Below, piece after piece: positions 19,068 to 27,376 of a DNA stretch of 64,000 nt. Position 1 is the first letter of the stretch. Each line of letters opens with the position of its first letter. Source of the DNA: Rhynchopus sp. YZ270_cl-10 (Eukaryota > Euglenozoa > Diplonemea > Diplonemida > Diplonemidae); NCBI GenBank assembly GCA_964035575.1, contig OZ037926.1:868001-932000 (forward strand), read 5' to 3'. The position numbers and the translations under genes are program-made. Below the pieces are notes generated by a model. The model made no database searches. It saw only the letters and a program-made list of their open reading frames with translations, and was not told the origin of the DNA.

Positions 19068-22000
19068 CTACACCCCACGACACAACGAAGCCTCCCAGAT
19101 CCGTTTGGGCGCAGACCGCGCTGCCTTCGGGATAGACACGAGACCGTCACATGCGGTGCCTTGGCTTGCTCTTCGGCGCACAGTGTCACCACCTACACGG
19201 AAGCATGGTGGGGGTACTGGGGTGTGTTTAACAGGGGCACGACGTGCTGTGGAGGCACCTTTTTTGTACCACCTCCCGCCTCTCGCATCCATCCAGAACC
19301 GCGAGGACGTCTGGTACACCGCCATCTCCACCGCCTTCCTCTCCGGCATCGTCACCTCCACCACCGGCGTCGGCACTGCAGTCTCCTCTGCCTCTCCTCT
19401 GTCCTTCTCCTCCTCCTCGTCCTCTTCCTCTTGCCCCACTTCACCACGCCCTATAGGATCTCGTAGAAGAATGGCACTCTGAGGAAGCGTTTCTCGAGAC
19501 AGTTTAATCCGTAAGCGGCATTTTGCAGGCGGCGTTAACGCCAGGTCGACTAGTTCAGAACAGCGTGCCCTCAGATGCGCTGCAGTAAGGCTTAAATCGC
19601 AGCTGTCCTCATTGCTTTCAGGGTCGCTATCAAAGGGGCTTGCACTATGTGAACGAAGTGGTGATGATATTTTTGGATTGACCGAATTGACTGCCGACTG
19701 TGGTGTTGCTGTTGCATCAACCCCTTCTATTATAATCTCTGGGAGATCTCCAAACGAAAACCCCAATATATCTGGCGGTGAACACCCACGCTTCACTGAA
19801 GGCCGGTTTGCTAGCACCTCTTCAACCCCTTTTACCCCTTCTTCATCCCCTTTGGTGACACAGATGTACCCTTTGATTGGTTCAAATCCAAGCAAATAAG
19901 GCATTTCAACATAGGTGCAGTCCTCCGGAAGAGTATCAGGTGGGAGACCCGAAAGGGGTCGGAGTTGGACCGGAAAGCGGTACCCCTGCGTTGTGCAGGA
20001 GGAAAGCCTCGCAATCGGGTAGAGCGATTCGGTCCAGATTGCGATGCGCTTCCCGGAGACGGTGATGACAACTTCATCTGCGACGGCGATTGCACTGATC
20101 GGGTCGTTCAGTGAATCCGCTACGCTGGTCCCTGCACCCAATACCGGGGCGATAGCATGCGTCGCCAACGACCGAAGAAATCGTTTACACAAAAACGACA
20201 CAACATCACCCATAGCAGTGGCGAGGTATAGGGTATCACTGTGCAACCCTTCGAAGGCCATGCAGGTGACACGCTGTTCGGAGGATCGCAGTGCTTTGTG
20301 CTCATAGCAAAGCATGATGGAGAGGATCGAATGATGGTCAATGTTCTTTGTGAGGTTGTAGAAGGTGAGGACATTGGAGGTGTCTACAACAGCGGCAATG
20401 TTAGAGGATCCAAGGAGGGTCACGCATTGCGCTGCGGCACGTATTTTGAGCATGCTGTCGGTGCGGATAGGGTCTACAGCGAAGAGCAGTTCAGCATTGT
20501 GCAACACAATAATATCTCCATTCCCATGACACCACGTCCCAAAGCGGCCCAACCCGGCACAACAAAAATTCGAGATAAAAGCAAACCCCGCCTCCCCCTT
20601 CACATTCTGCATCACCGTGCACACCCCCGCCGCAGTCCCCACAATGACCCACTCCCGTTGTACACTATAACTCACAAAACACGGCGCATCCTGGACGGTG
20701 GTCCCCTTCAGAACAGAGCCCTGTATAAGATGCACCATCTTGACCTCCCCAAAGCTTGTTCCCAGGATGAACCAAAGCTCCTTGGAGCCGGAGGAGCAGA
20801 GGCAGGTTACTTCTGCTCGAACATCGTTTTTTCTGGAGAGGAGTGGTGATCCTTGAAGGGAGACGACGATAGAACCGTTGTAAGCATGCCAGACGCGAAT
20901 GAGGGAGGCTGTGAAGGAAACAATGAGGCCCACCTCGCTCATGTACAGCACACCACGGATCGGGTCGTATTCGTGCGCAACGTCGCGAGCAGTGTGGTGG
21001 AAGGCTTGCATGAGAAACAGTTCGTTTGCGCCGCCCACACCAAGAAGGGTAGACCGATCGGGCATAAAATAGATTGAATTTAGCGGCGAATGAGGGCCGT
21101 ACTTCTTCGCTGCGTGCAACGTCTGCAGGCATGCACCGGAGCGCATATCCCATATCTTAAACGTCGCCGCTTCGTCCGCAGAGATGACAACAGGAGCATC
21201 CCCAGGGGACCGCACATCACTCACAGTATGTCGATGCGGGGAGACGTGGTCGGCTAGCTCTGTTGCGCGAGACCCAAGATGGTTGGACCATAAGGACAGA
21301 CACCCACCTACACCCCCTGCAACAACAACCTGCGCAGCGGCGCACCATGTGACGCAGGTGACCGTGTGGTCGGCTGTGCCAACGACAGTGACAGAGAGTG
21401 TCGCGCAGTCAATGATGCTGACACACCCATCGCACGACGCAGCCAAACACACCGTCTCCGTGGTGAACCTCAAGCTGCACACCGTATCAATATGGGTCGC
21501 CACAACGCTAGCAATTGGCGTCCCATTCGGCCCAGCCTTGTCTAACGTCTCGCTCCTTGGAGTGATAACCGCAGTCCTCAATGCAGAAGACTCCCACAGA
21601 TACACCACACCCAACCGCGACCCGGTCACCAAACAGGTCCCCGCAATGTTCGCCGCCACAGCTACATGCGTCTCCGGGACAATCACCGTAAACTTCAAAG
21701 AAAGAATCTGCTTCGCACTCTTCATCCCCTTCTTTGCCTCCTCCGGGCGATGCTTCGCAAGATCCGCCCCAGTACGTACCCTACGTGCAGTATTGTACTC
21801 ACCAAGGGAACGTTCGTCTGCGTCTACTAAGAGAGTTGAGGCGATGGTGTCGTACCCAAAGAGCAGTACCTTCATTGCGCTGGTTGTGACCACAAGGATG
21901 CCTAGGCGTTTCATGAAGGCCACCGCAAGGACGTTTGCGAAGGAGTCTGCCATGACAACAGCTTCGGGTTCCCATACCACAACGCGAGGGCCTGAGACGA

Positions 22001-22373
22001 CTTTGACAATAGCAGCACCAGAGCGGGGAGGACGGAAAGGAACGAAGAGGCCAAGCCCTTCGCAGTATGTTGTGGCAGCGGCGTCAAGGCTGGGTGGTGG
22101 TTCCAGTGCCTTCTGTCTGTCTTCATAGTAGTAAGTGAGTTGCTGCCGATCGCGGCCTTCCTGTTGCCGTACCATAAAGACAAATGCATTTGTGATCTCA
22201 TCCCAAGTGACACTATCCCCCCTCTCTGCATCGGCCATCTGAAAGCACATCATAACATCCTCCTCCAAACACAGTGGTACCCGTCGCAGAAGGTTTCCAA
22301 ACTCCTCTCGAGAAAGAGAGCGGTGGCCGAAGGACTCCTTTAAAGACTCCAGTTCTTTCAAAAAACGCGACAT
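19068..22373 (-). CDS. EF-hand plus WD40-repeat protein (WDR49/WDR64-like)
   Basis: 1,101 residues, single exon, ATG at 22373 (MSRFLKELESLKES). An EF-hand loop is visible at residues 48-59 (DAERGDSVTWDE), preceded by a degenerate first hand. Roughly residues 130-800 are WD40-type blades (for example CDGCVSIIDC, GGCLSLWSN, TFKIWDMRSG, IAIWTESLYP), enough for two propellers. The C-terminal quarter is disordered with an acidic run (EEEDEEEEKD) and a basic end. The EF-hand/double-propeller order is that of WDR49/WDR64, proteins found in flagellated lineages and probably axonemal, so a flagellate is suggested. A perfect 11-bp hairpin lies 173-198 bp upstream. About 360 bp separate the stop from the start of the histone-fold gene, and I see no gene there. 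Confidence 0.75.
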   Translation of the reverse strand: MSRFLKELESLKESFGHRSLSREEFGNLLRRVPLCLEEDVMMCFQMADAERGDSVTWDEITNAFVFMVRQQEGRDRQQLTYYYEDRQKALEPPPSLDAAATTYCEGLGLFVPFRPPRSGAAIVKVVSGPRVVVWEPEAVVMADSFANVLAVAFMKRLGILVVTTSAMKVLLFGYDTIASTLLVDADERSLGEYNTARRVRTGADLAKHRPEEAKKGMKSAKQILSLKFTVIVPETHVAVAANIAGTCLVTGSRLGVVYLWESSALRTAVITPRSETLDKAGPNGTPIASVVATHIDTVCSLRFTTETVCLAASCDGCVSIIDCATLSVTVVGTADHTVTCVTWCAAAQVVVAGGVGGCLSLWSNHLGSRATELADHVSPHRHTVSDVRSPGDAPVVISADEAATFKIWDMRSGACLQTLHAAKKYGPHSPLNSIYFMPDRSTLLGVGGANELFLMQAFHHTARDVAHEYDPIRGVLYMSEVGLIVSFTASLIRVWHAYNGSIVVSLQGSPLLSRKNDVRAEVTCLCSSGSKELWFILGTSFGEVKMVHLIQGSVLKGTTVQDAPCFVSYSVQREWVIVGTAAGVCTVMQNVKGEAGFAFISNFCCAGLGRFGTWCHGNGDIIVLHNAELLFAVDPIRTDSMLKIRAAAQCVTLLGSSNIAAVVDTSNVLTFYNLTKNIDHHSILSIMLCYEHKALRSSEQRVTCMAFEGLHSDTLYLATAMGDVVSFLCKRFLRSLATHAIAPVLGAGTSVADSLNDPISAIAVADEVVITVSGKRIAIWTESLYPIARLSSCTTQGYRFPVQLRPLSGLPPDTLPEDCTYVEMPYLLGFEPIKGYICVTKGDEEGVKGVEEVLANRPSVKRGCSPPDILGFSFGDLPEIIIEGVDATATPQSAVNSVNPKISSPLRSHSASPFDSDPESNEDSCDLSLTAAHLRARCSELVDLALTPPAKCRLRIKLSRETLPQSAILLRDPIGRGEVGQEEEDEEEEKDRGEAEETAVPTPVVEVTMPERKAVEMAVYQTSSRFWMDARGGRWYKKGASTARRAPVKHTPVPPPCFRVGGDTVRRRASQGTACDGLVSIPKAARSAPKRIWEASLCRGV

Positions 22374-22545
22374 TTTTTTTGTTGAAAGATGTCACATAAT
22401 TTGAGGGTTTGGAGAAGAAAAAATTGTCAAAAAAAAAAGGTGTAAATGGTCTTGAGTGGTAGTGAGATGAAAGGGAAACCAGGGAGGGAAGTGGGGGGGG
22501 GGATCAAAAGGAACCTAAAATGTTGACCTTCTTTGTTGTATCAGA

Positions 22546-22571
22546 AATAACCCACCAAGCGGTGGGTTATT
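22546..22571. repeat. Perfect 11-bp stem-loop
   Basis: AATAACCCACC and GGTGGGTTATT pair perfectly around an AAGC loop. It lies between the EF-hand/WD gene (start at 22373) and the stop of the 22870-23340 gene. It could act in 3'-end formation of the upstream gene's transcript or be a relic of an inverted-repeat element. The rest of 22374-22869 holds no gene. Confidence 0.6.
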
Positions 22572-22869
22572 ACAGAATCAATGACATCTTTTTAAGGCTA
22601 TTTTTTTTGTTTCTTTTTCGCCACAGAAAAGATGCATTTGTCAAGAAAAATGTAAATAAATGAAAAAGAGACACATTTGGTCTATCTTCTCCCCTCCCCT
22701 TTTTCTCTATCATGGATTGTAAAACCCATTCTTTGTTTTGGTGTTACTTCTTTTTTGGTCTGCACCAGAGTTTCCACGGTAAAACCTAATTTCGTTTTTG
22801 GACTTGGAAACGCCGCTATTTACCCTTGGACCTTACATCCTTTTGACTCTCCTTATCTCCCCTCCCAAT

Positions 22870-23340
22870 TCAATCCCGATCCAAAGAAGCCAGCATCTCC
22901 AACTCACGGGCAAGGAGGACGTGGTCTCGGGTTAGCTCCTCGCTTTGCGCTTCGATGGCTTTGAGTTTGTCATCTTCGTAGCCTTGTTCTCGGCGGGCTG
23001 CTTCTGCTTTGGAGATGGCTTCTGCTTCAGCAGGGCGAGCGAAGATGTTTGCGACGGTGCGTTTGAGTTGTGCACAGCAGGGGAGGGATATTATGCCTGC
23101 AAGTGTATTGCAGGTTTCGTTGAAATCTGCAACCTCTTGCCGGGTTTGCCGTAACATCGCAAGAGTGCTGCTGTACTCAGAGCTTTCGTATGCCACCACA
23201 GGCAGTCGAGCCTGCTGCTCCACCACCATCTCCGCCTCAGCAACCACATCATCCACACCCAACTCCCGCCCGTTCAAGTCATCCTCAATGTGAGCATAAA
23301 ACCCTTCCAGCTCGTCAACAGGATGCACAGCATTGCTCAT
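22870..23340 (-). CDS. Small helical protein of unknown function
   Basis: 156 residues from the ATG at 23340 (MSNAVHPVDELEGFYAHIED). Mostly helical, with heptad-like stretches near 75-110 (LAMLRQTRQEVADFNETCN) and 125-152 (KAIEAQSEELTRDHVLLARE). It could be a subunit of a coiled-coil complex (tether, kinetochore or dynein-related), but I recognise no signature. The ATG directly follows a pyrimidine tract (CTCCCCCTTTCTTTTTC). A distal-arm upstream element lies 66-110 bp before the start. Confidence 0.65.
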   Translation of the reverse strand: MSNAVHPVDELEGFYAHIEDDLNGRELGVDDVVAEAEMVVEQQARLPVVAYESSEYSSTLAMLRQTRQEVADFNETCNTLAGIISLPCCAQLKRTVANIFARPAEAEAISKAEAARREQGYEDDKLKAIEAQSEELTRDHVLLARELEMLASLDRD

Positions 23341-23405
23341 GAAAAAGAAAGGGGGAGAAATTCAGTTCACAAAATAGGTTTTGACAAAAAAAATGTATTT
23401 TCTTC

Positions 23406-23450
23406 GAAAACTTGTATTAGTGTAGACACCCGAGGATGAAATCCACTATT
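23406..23450 (-). promoter_or_regulatory. Upstream element arm shared with 6259-6306
   Basis: The minus strand reads CATCCTCGGGTGTCTACACT then AATACAAGTTTTC, matching CATGCTCGGGTGTCTACACT then ACAACCAAGTTTTC at 6259-6306. It lies 66-110 bp upstream of the ATG at 23340. The following 23460-24470 is AT-rich; I see only a short second-subfamily copy at 23880-23902 (GATGACTCGAGAGGCTTCAT) and no gene. Confidence 0.5.
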
Positions 23451-24570
23451 TCTTTGTTCTGGGACAGTCTAGGACATCAGAAAACAGAGGTACTGTTAAT
23501 GTAGGTGAGCTAGTCGAAGGGGGAGGAGGGGGAGGGAAACGAGGCAAGGGTGGAGAGGAAGGAGAGAGAGAGGAGGGGAGGGGGGTTAGAAGAGAAAAGG
23601 GAGATTTGGGTTTTGTGGTGTTTCCTTTATTTTTTTTGCTTGGTATGATCGTATTGATGTCACAATTTTGTTGTTTTCTCTTCTGCTTTTTTGCTTTTTT
23701 TTGCTTTTTTTTTCCATTTTGGTGCTGCTCTTCTTTGTACCAATCTATGAGGATAAAAAAAAATAGCTTCCTATTAGATTAAGAAAAGGTGGTAATATGA
23801 TGATCCTAATCACCACAAAAAAAAAAGACACCACGCTCACTAACGAGACGGAAAAAGAAATGGAAAAAAAGTTTATAATATGAAGCCTCTCGAGTCATCT
23901 TCAAAAAAGAGGAGAAGCTTTTGTAGTACCTTATTGGTCTGTACTCATATGTTGGCCGGAGCCTTTGGTTTTTTTTTAATAAAGGAAGAAGGAACAGCTA
24001 ACGATGCAGCGCTTTTTAGACAGCTTCTCCTCTATTGAAAGGAGATATAGTGTAGTTGCCATGAAGCACTGCAGCGTGTTGGTTGTTGTTGTTGATATTT
24101 TTTTTTTTGTTTGTAATTCTCCAGAACGAACCCTGACAAGAAACTTGAACCCAAAAAGAAAGAAAAATTGTGAAAGATGGGCGTGGTTCTCATATACAAA
24201 AAGAAACACACATCTGTACCAAAGAAAGTAGACACAAAGCAACACAAAGCAACACCGGACATCTCAAAGGTCTAGGACTCACTACAACCTGTTCAGACCA
24301 TTCGCGATTTGCCCTGCTGCATGTTGGAAGCTCCCTGCAAGCTGCTGTGGGGCCTGTAGATTAAGTGTGGATGAGGTTACAAAAACATTTATTGTATTGA
24401 CAATCGATCCTCCCATGCTTAATAGGTTATATTACTTTTTTTCCCCGATATTTAGAACAAACTGTTTTGACCTGAGATGTTAGTACGGGGGTTCCTCAGT
24501 TCATGTACACTTTTTTTTTTTTTTGCATTCTTTCTGCGAAATCGCTATTGGATTAGTGCAGCTGACAGCG

Positions 24571-24776
24571 ATGGGCAGACTGGGCGACTTTTTTGTACAA
24601 CAAAAATACTCCGCCACATCTTCTCCCGGTGCAGCAACCCCGCAACCCCACGCTCCAGCCTCCCTACAACGAACCTGGGGCAGCTGATGCAGCGCCATGA
24701 GGCAGACGTGCTCCGCTTCCTTTGCGAGGCTGGATATCTGGACGATGAAATTGAATCACTCATGCGCCATTGAGAC
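24571..24776 (+). other. Possible small + strand coding patch, unresolved
   Basis: A GC-rich island in AT-rich surroundings, preceded by a T15 run and an acceptor-like TTAGTGCAG. Two overlapping frames look protein-like. One starts with an ATG at 24571 (MGRLGDFFVQQKYSATSSPG, ending in TGA after 38 codons). The other ends with TGA at 24774 and contains MQRHEADVLRFLCEAG then YLDDEIESLMRH. A short intron or a frameshift could link them, but I cannot identify splice sites with the right phase. It may be a relic. Confidence 0.25.
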
Positions 24777-24832
24777 ACTGATGTGACACCGGCGTGATGA
24801 CTTTTTAAACCTACCTTATCAAAATAAGAGAC

Positions 24833-24837
<5 letters not shown>

Positions 24838-24870
<33 letters not shown>
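24838..24870. repeat. A33 homopolymer followed by (CAGAAA)n/(CAAAAA)n
   Basis: Thirty-three A residues, then CAGAAACAGAAACAG grading into CAAAAACAAAAA up to about 24912, where the first foldback element begins. A similar A30 run is at 27179-27208, 3' of the second element. Confidence 0.9.
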
Positions 24871-24871
<1 letters not shown>

Positions 24872-24913
24872 AGAAACAGAAACAGAAACAAAAACAAAAA
24901 ACAAAAACAAAAA

Positions 24914-25470
24914 TAACTATTTATTCACCTCCTTTTAGCGGGGTTTTATTTTGCGATAACTTCACGCATTTTTTTCCCAGGCGAGGGCTACTTAATTTGC
25001 CGAGCGAAGCGAGGCAAATTGAGTGCACGAGCCTGGGAAAAAAATAAGTGAAGTATCGCAAAATAATCCGCTAAAAGGAGGTGAATACGTAATTTTATTT
25101 CACGGGAAATAAAGTATACGAAAGGATTTGGCACTTTTAGCGTGACTTATTTATTGTGCAATAACTAACGAGTATGTGTCCTCACAGGAAGCTCTCAGGG
25201 AAAAAAAAAAAAAAGAGCGTGAAAAAAAAAAAAAAAAAGCTCTCATTACCCTCCCGCCAGCGCTACCGGGTCCCGCGGACCCCTAGATAGGCCCGCTGAG
25301 GGCTGGCGGGATTGAGGAGGCTGGAGGGAGGCTAAAAAAGGCTGGACGGTCCCTCCAGCCCTACTACCTACATGTACCAAAATTTAGCGTGAAATTATCA
25401 TTAAATAAAATCCCGCTAAAAGTGCCAAATCCTTCGTATACTTTATTTCCCAGGGGAATAAAAAAAAAAA
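24914..25470. mobile_element. Foldback/MITE-like element, short form (557 bp)
   Basis: A 164-bp imperfect palindrome at 24923-25086 (arms ATTCACCTCCTTTTAGCGG and CCGCTAAAAGGAGGTGAAT, loop GAGCGAAGCGAG). Next comes an arm GGGAAATAAAGTATACGAAA with GGATTTGGCACTTTTAGCG, repeated in inverse at about 25413-25450. The left-end module CTTTTAGCGGGGTTTTATTT (24932-24967) is matched in inverse at 25387-25422. The right part (25243-25463) carries further perfect hairpins: CCCGCCAGC/GCTGGCGGG, GGGTCC/GGACCC and GGCTGGAGGGA/TCCCTCCAGCC. Non-coding. It abuts the long form directly. Boundaries are approximate and no target duplication was identified. Confidence 0.65.
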
Positions 25471-26904
25471 TAACTATTTATTCACCTCCTTTTAGCGGGG
25501 TTTTATTTTGCGATAACTTCACGCATTTTTTTCCCAGGCGAGGGTTACTTAATTTGCCGAGCGAAGCGAGGCAAATTGAGTGCACGAGCCTGGGAAAAAA
25601 ATAAGTGAAGTATCGCAAAATAATCCGCTAAAAGGAGGTGAATACGTAATTTTATTTCACGGGAAATAAAGTATACGAAAGGATTTGGCACTTTTAGCGT
25701 GACTTATTTATTGTGCAATAACTAACGAGTATGTGTCCTCACAGGAAGCTCTCAGGGGAAAAAAAAAAAAAGAGCGTGAAAAAAAAAAAAAAAAAAGCTC
25801 TCATTACCCAGAGCTCGCGCTAAAGTCCATCCCTCATCCCGGGATTTTTGGGGGTTTTGGTAGGAACGTTTTTTTTTTGCAGTACGGGGATTTCATTAAG
25901 AAACCAGAAGTTCTAATATTGTTGAGTAAGACCACCACATAGTGGACTTGCATATACATGTGACCCCGCCGTGGAACGCAATTGGCTCGGAAAGTCAAAA
26001 GAAAGAGGAGAAAAAAGAAAAGGAAAAAAAAAAAATAGTTGGTTACCGTGCGCCTGCGGCGCTGCCTGTTCCCTTCCAGTTTCTACAGGCAAACACTTGC
26101 CCCCTTTACCTTACACTGACGGGTTTTGACCAAAACCAAGAACTTGTCCATTTCGGCAAATTGACCCCACCACAGAACGGACGAATTCCGGAAATGCAAA
26201 TGCCGGTGTTTTCGCGCATTTTCATGTTGCAAGACGTCAGGATCAGGGAGAGAAAATCTGGTTGTGGGATTTACATTGGCCCTCTTTACCCTACATGGAT
26301 TTTGACCAAAACCAAAAAATTGGCCATTTCGGCAAAGTGACCCCACCACAGCGCGGACGGATTCCGGAAATTCCAATCGCGGTATGTTTTGGGGCTGAAA
26401 ACCCACTGATTTTCAGGAGAAAAATTGCTTCCAAATCTCGGAATTTTCCGAATTTTCCTGAAAATGACCCTTGTTTACGAGTATGGGTTCATATTTTGCG
26501 AAAATTTAAGTCACTAAAATTTTGTCCATTTTTCCGTATATACCCCACCACAAGCCGGGATTGGCCCGGAAATGCCACAAAACGGGGTTTCCGGGCCTCC
26601 CCAGCTAACCTTTTCAAGGAACGTTTTTCCGTACCCGAAATCCATTTTTTCCCCATTTTTTCCCATAATTAGCGCGACCACTGTCATTACCCTCCCGCCA
26701 GCGCTACCGGGTCCCGCGGACCCCTAGATAGGCCCGCTGAGGGGCTGGCGGGATTGAGGAGGCTGGAGGGAGGCTAAAAAATGCTGGACGGTCCCTCCAG
26801 CCCTACTACCTACATGTACCAAAATTTAGCGTGAAATTATCATTAAATAAAATCCCGCTAAAAGTGCCAAATCCTTCGTATACTTTATTTCCCAGGGGAA
26901 TAAA
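25471..26904. mobile_element. Foldback/MITE-like element, long form (about 1.43 kb)
   Basis: The left part repeats 24914-25247 nearly base for base (palindrome at 25480-25643). The right part (26684-26904) repeats 25243-25463. Between them are about 880 bp absent from the short form. That middle has diverged tandem copies of an approximately 180-bp unit: about 26101-26210, about 26280-26390 and a third near 26525-26600, each with TTGACC/GACCCCACCACAG and a CGGATTCCGGAAAT-type end. It shares CAAGAACTTGTCCATTT with the inverted-repeat element at 7745-8665. No transposase frame is visible. The short form looks like a deletion derivative of this one. Confidence 0.65.
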
Positions 26905-27178
26905 ACAAAAAAAAAACCCAAATTTTTTAGCTTTTTTCTTTGAGGGCATGTCCCCTTTTGTCGTCAGCCCAGAGTCAGTAGGCTCTGCCACACCTTGGGG
27001 AGAGGTGTGCGGACTGTGTCTCCAAGAGGAAAAGGGAAGCTGTCCCCCCTGCCCCGTCGCAGTGTGGAACCCCGCTAAGTAGCACAACAACAAAACTAAG
27101 CAAGAGGCAGTACCAGTGGCGCGGCTACCAATAACTACCGCGTAGTCAGCGTCACGCCTACCATGGTAGGTTACAGTG

Positions 27179-27211
<33 letters not shown>

Positions 27212-27376
27212 CCTCACTCTTCCCATGAAAATCAAAAACAGAGAGGTGGTCCTTTATCTCACTCTCCCAGGGTCAGTCCCCAGCCATATTGTTGAAATAT
27301 AATCGATCTTATTTCACTCTTTTTCAAGCCAATTTCGACCATAAACTCACGCAAAACAAAAAAAATAATAACATAC

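Noticed and set aside
26948-27082. Small + strand frame with CGLC and CPPC pairs (zinc-ribbon-like)
   Set aside because: Only 44 codons, no supporting context, and the opposite strand is equally open; insufficient evidence.
27071-27180. tRNA-like sequence before the A30 run
   Set aside because: Could not form a cloverleaf with an A box and B box; no tRNA or rRNA gene was recognised anywhere in the window.
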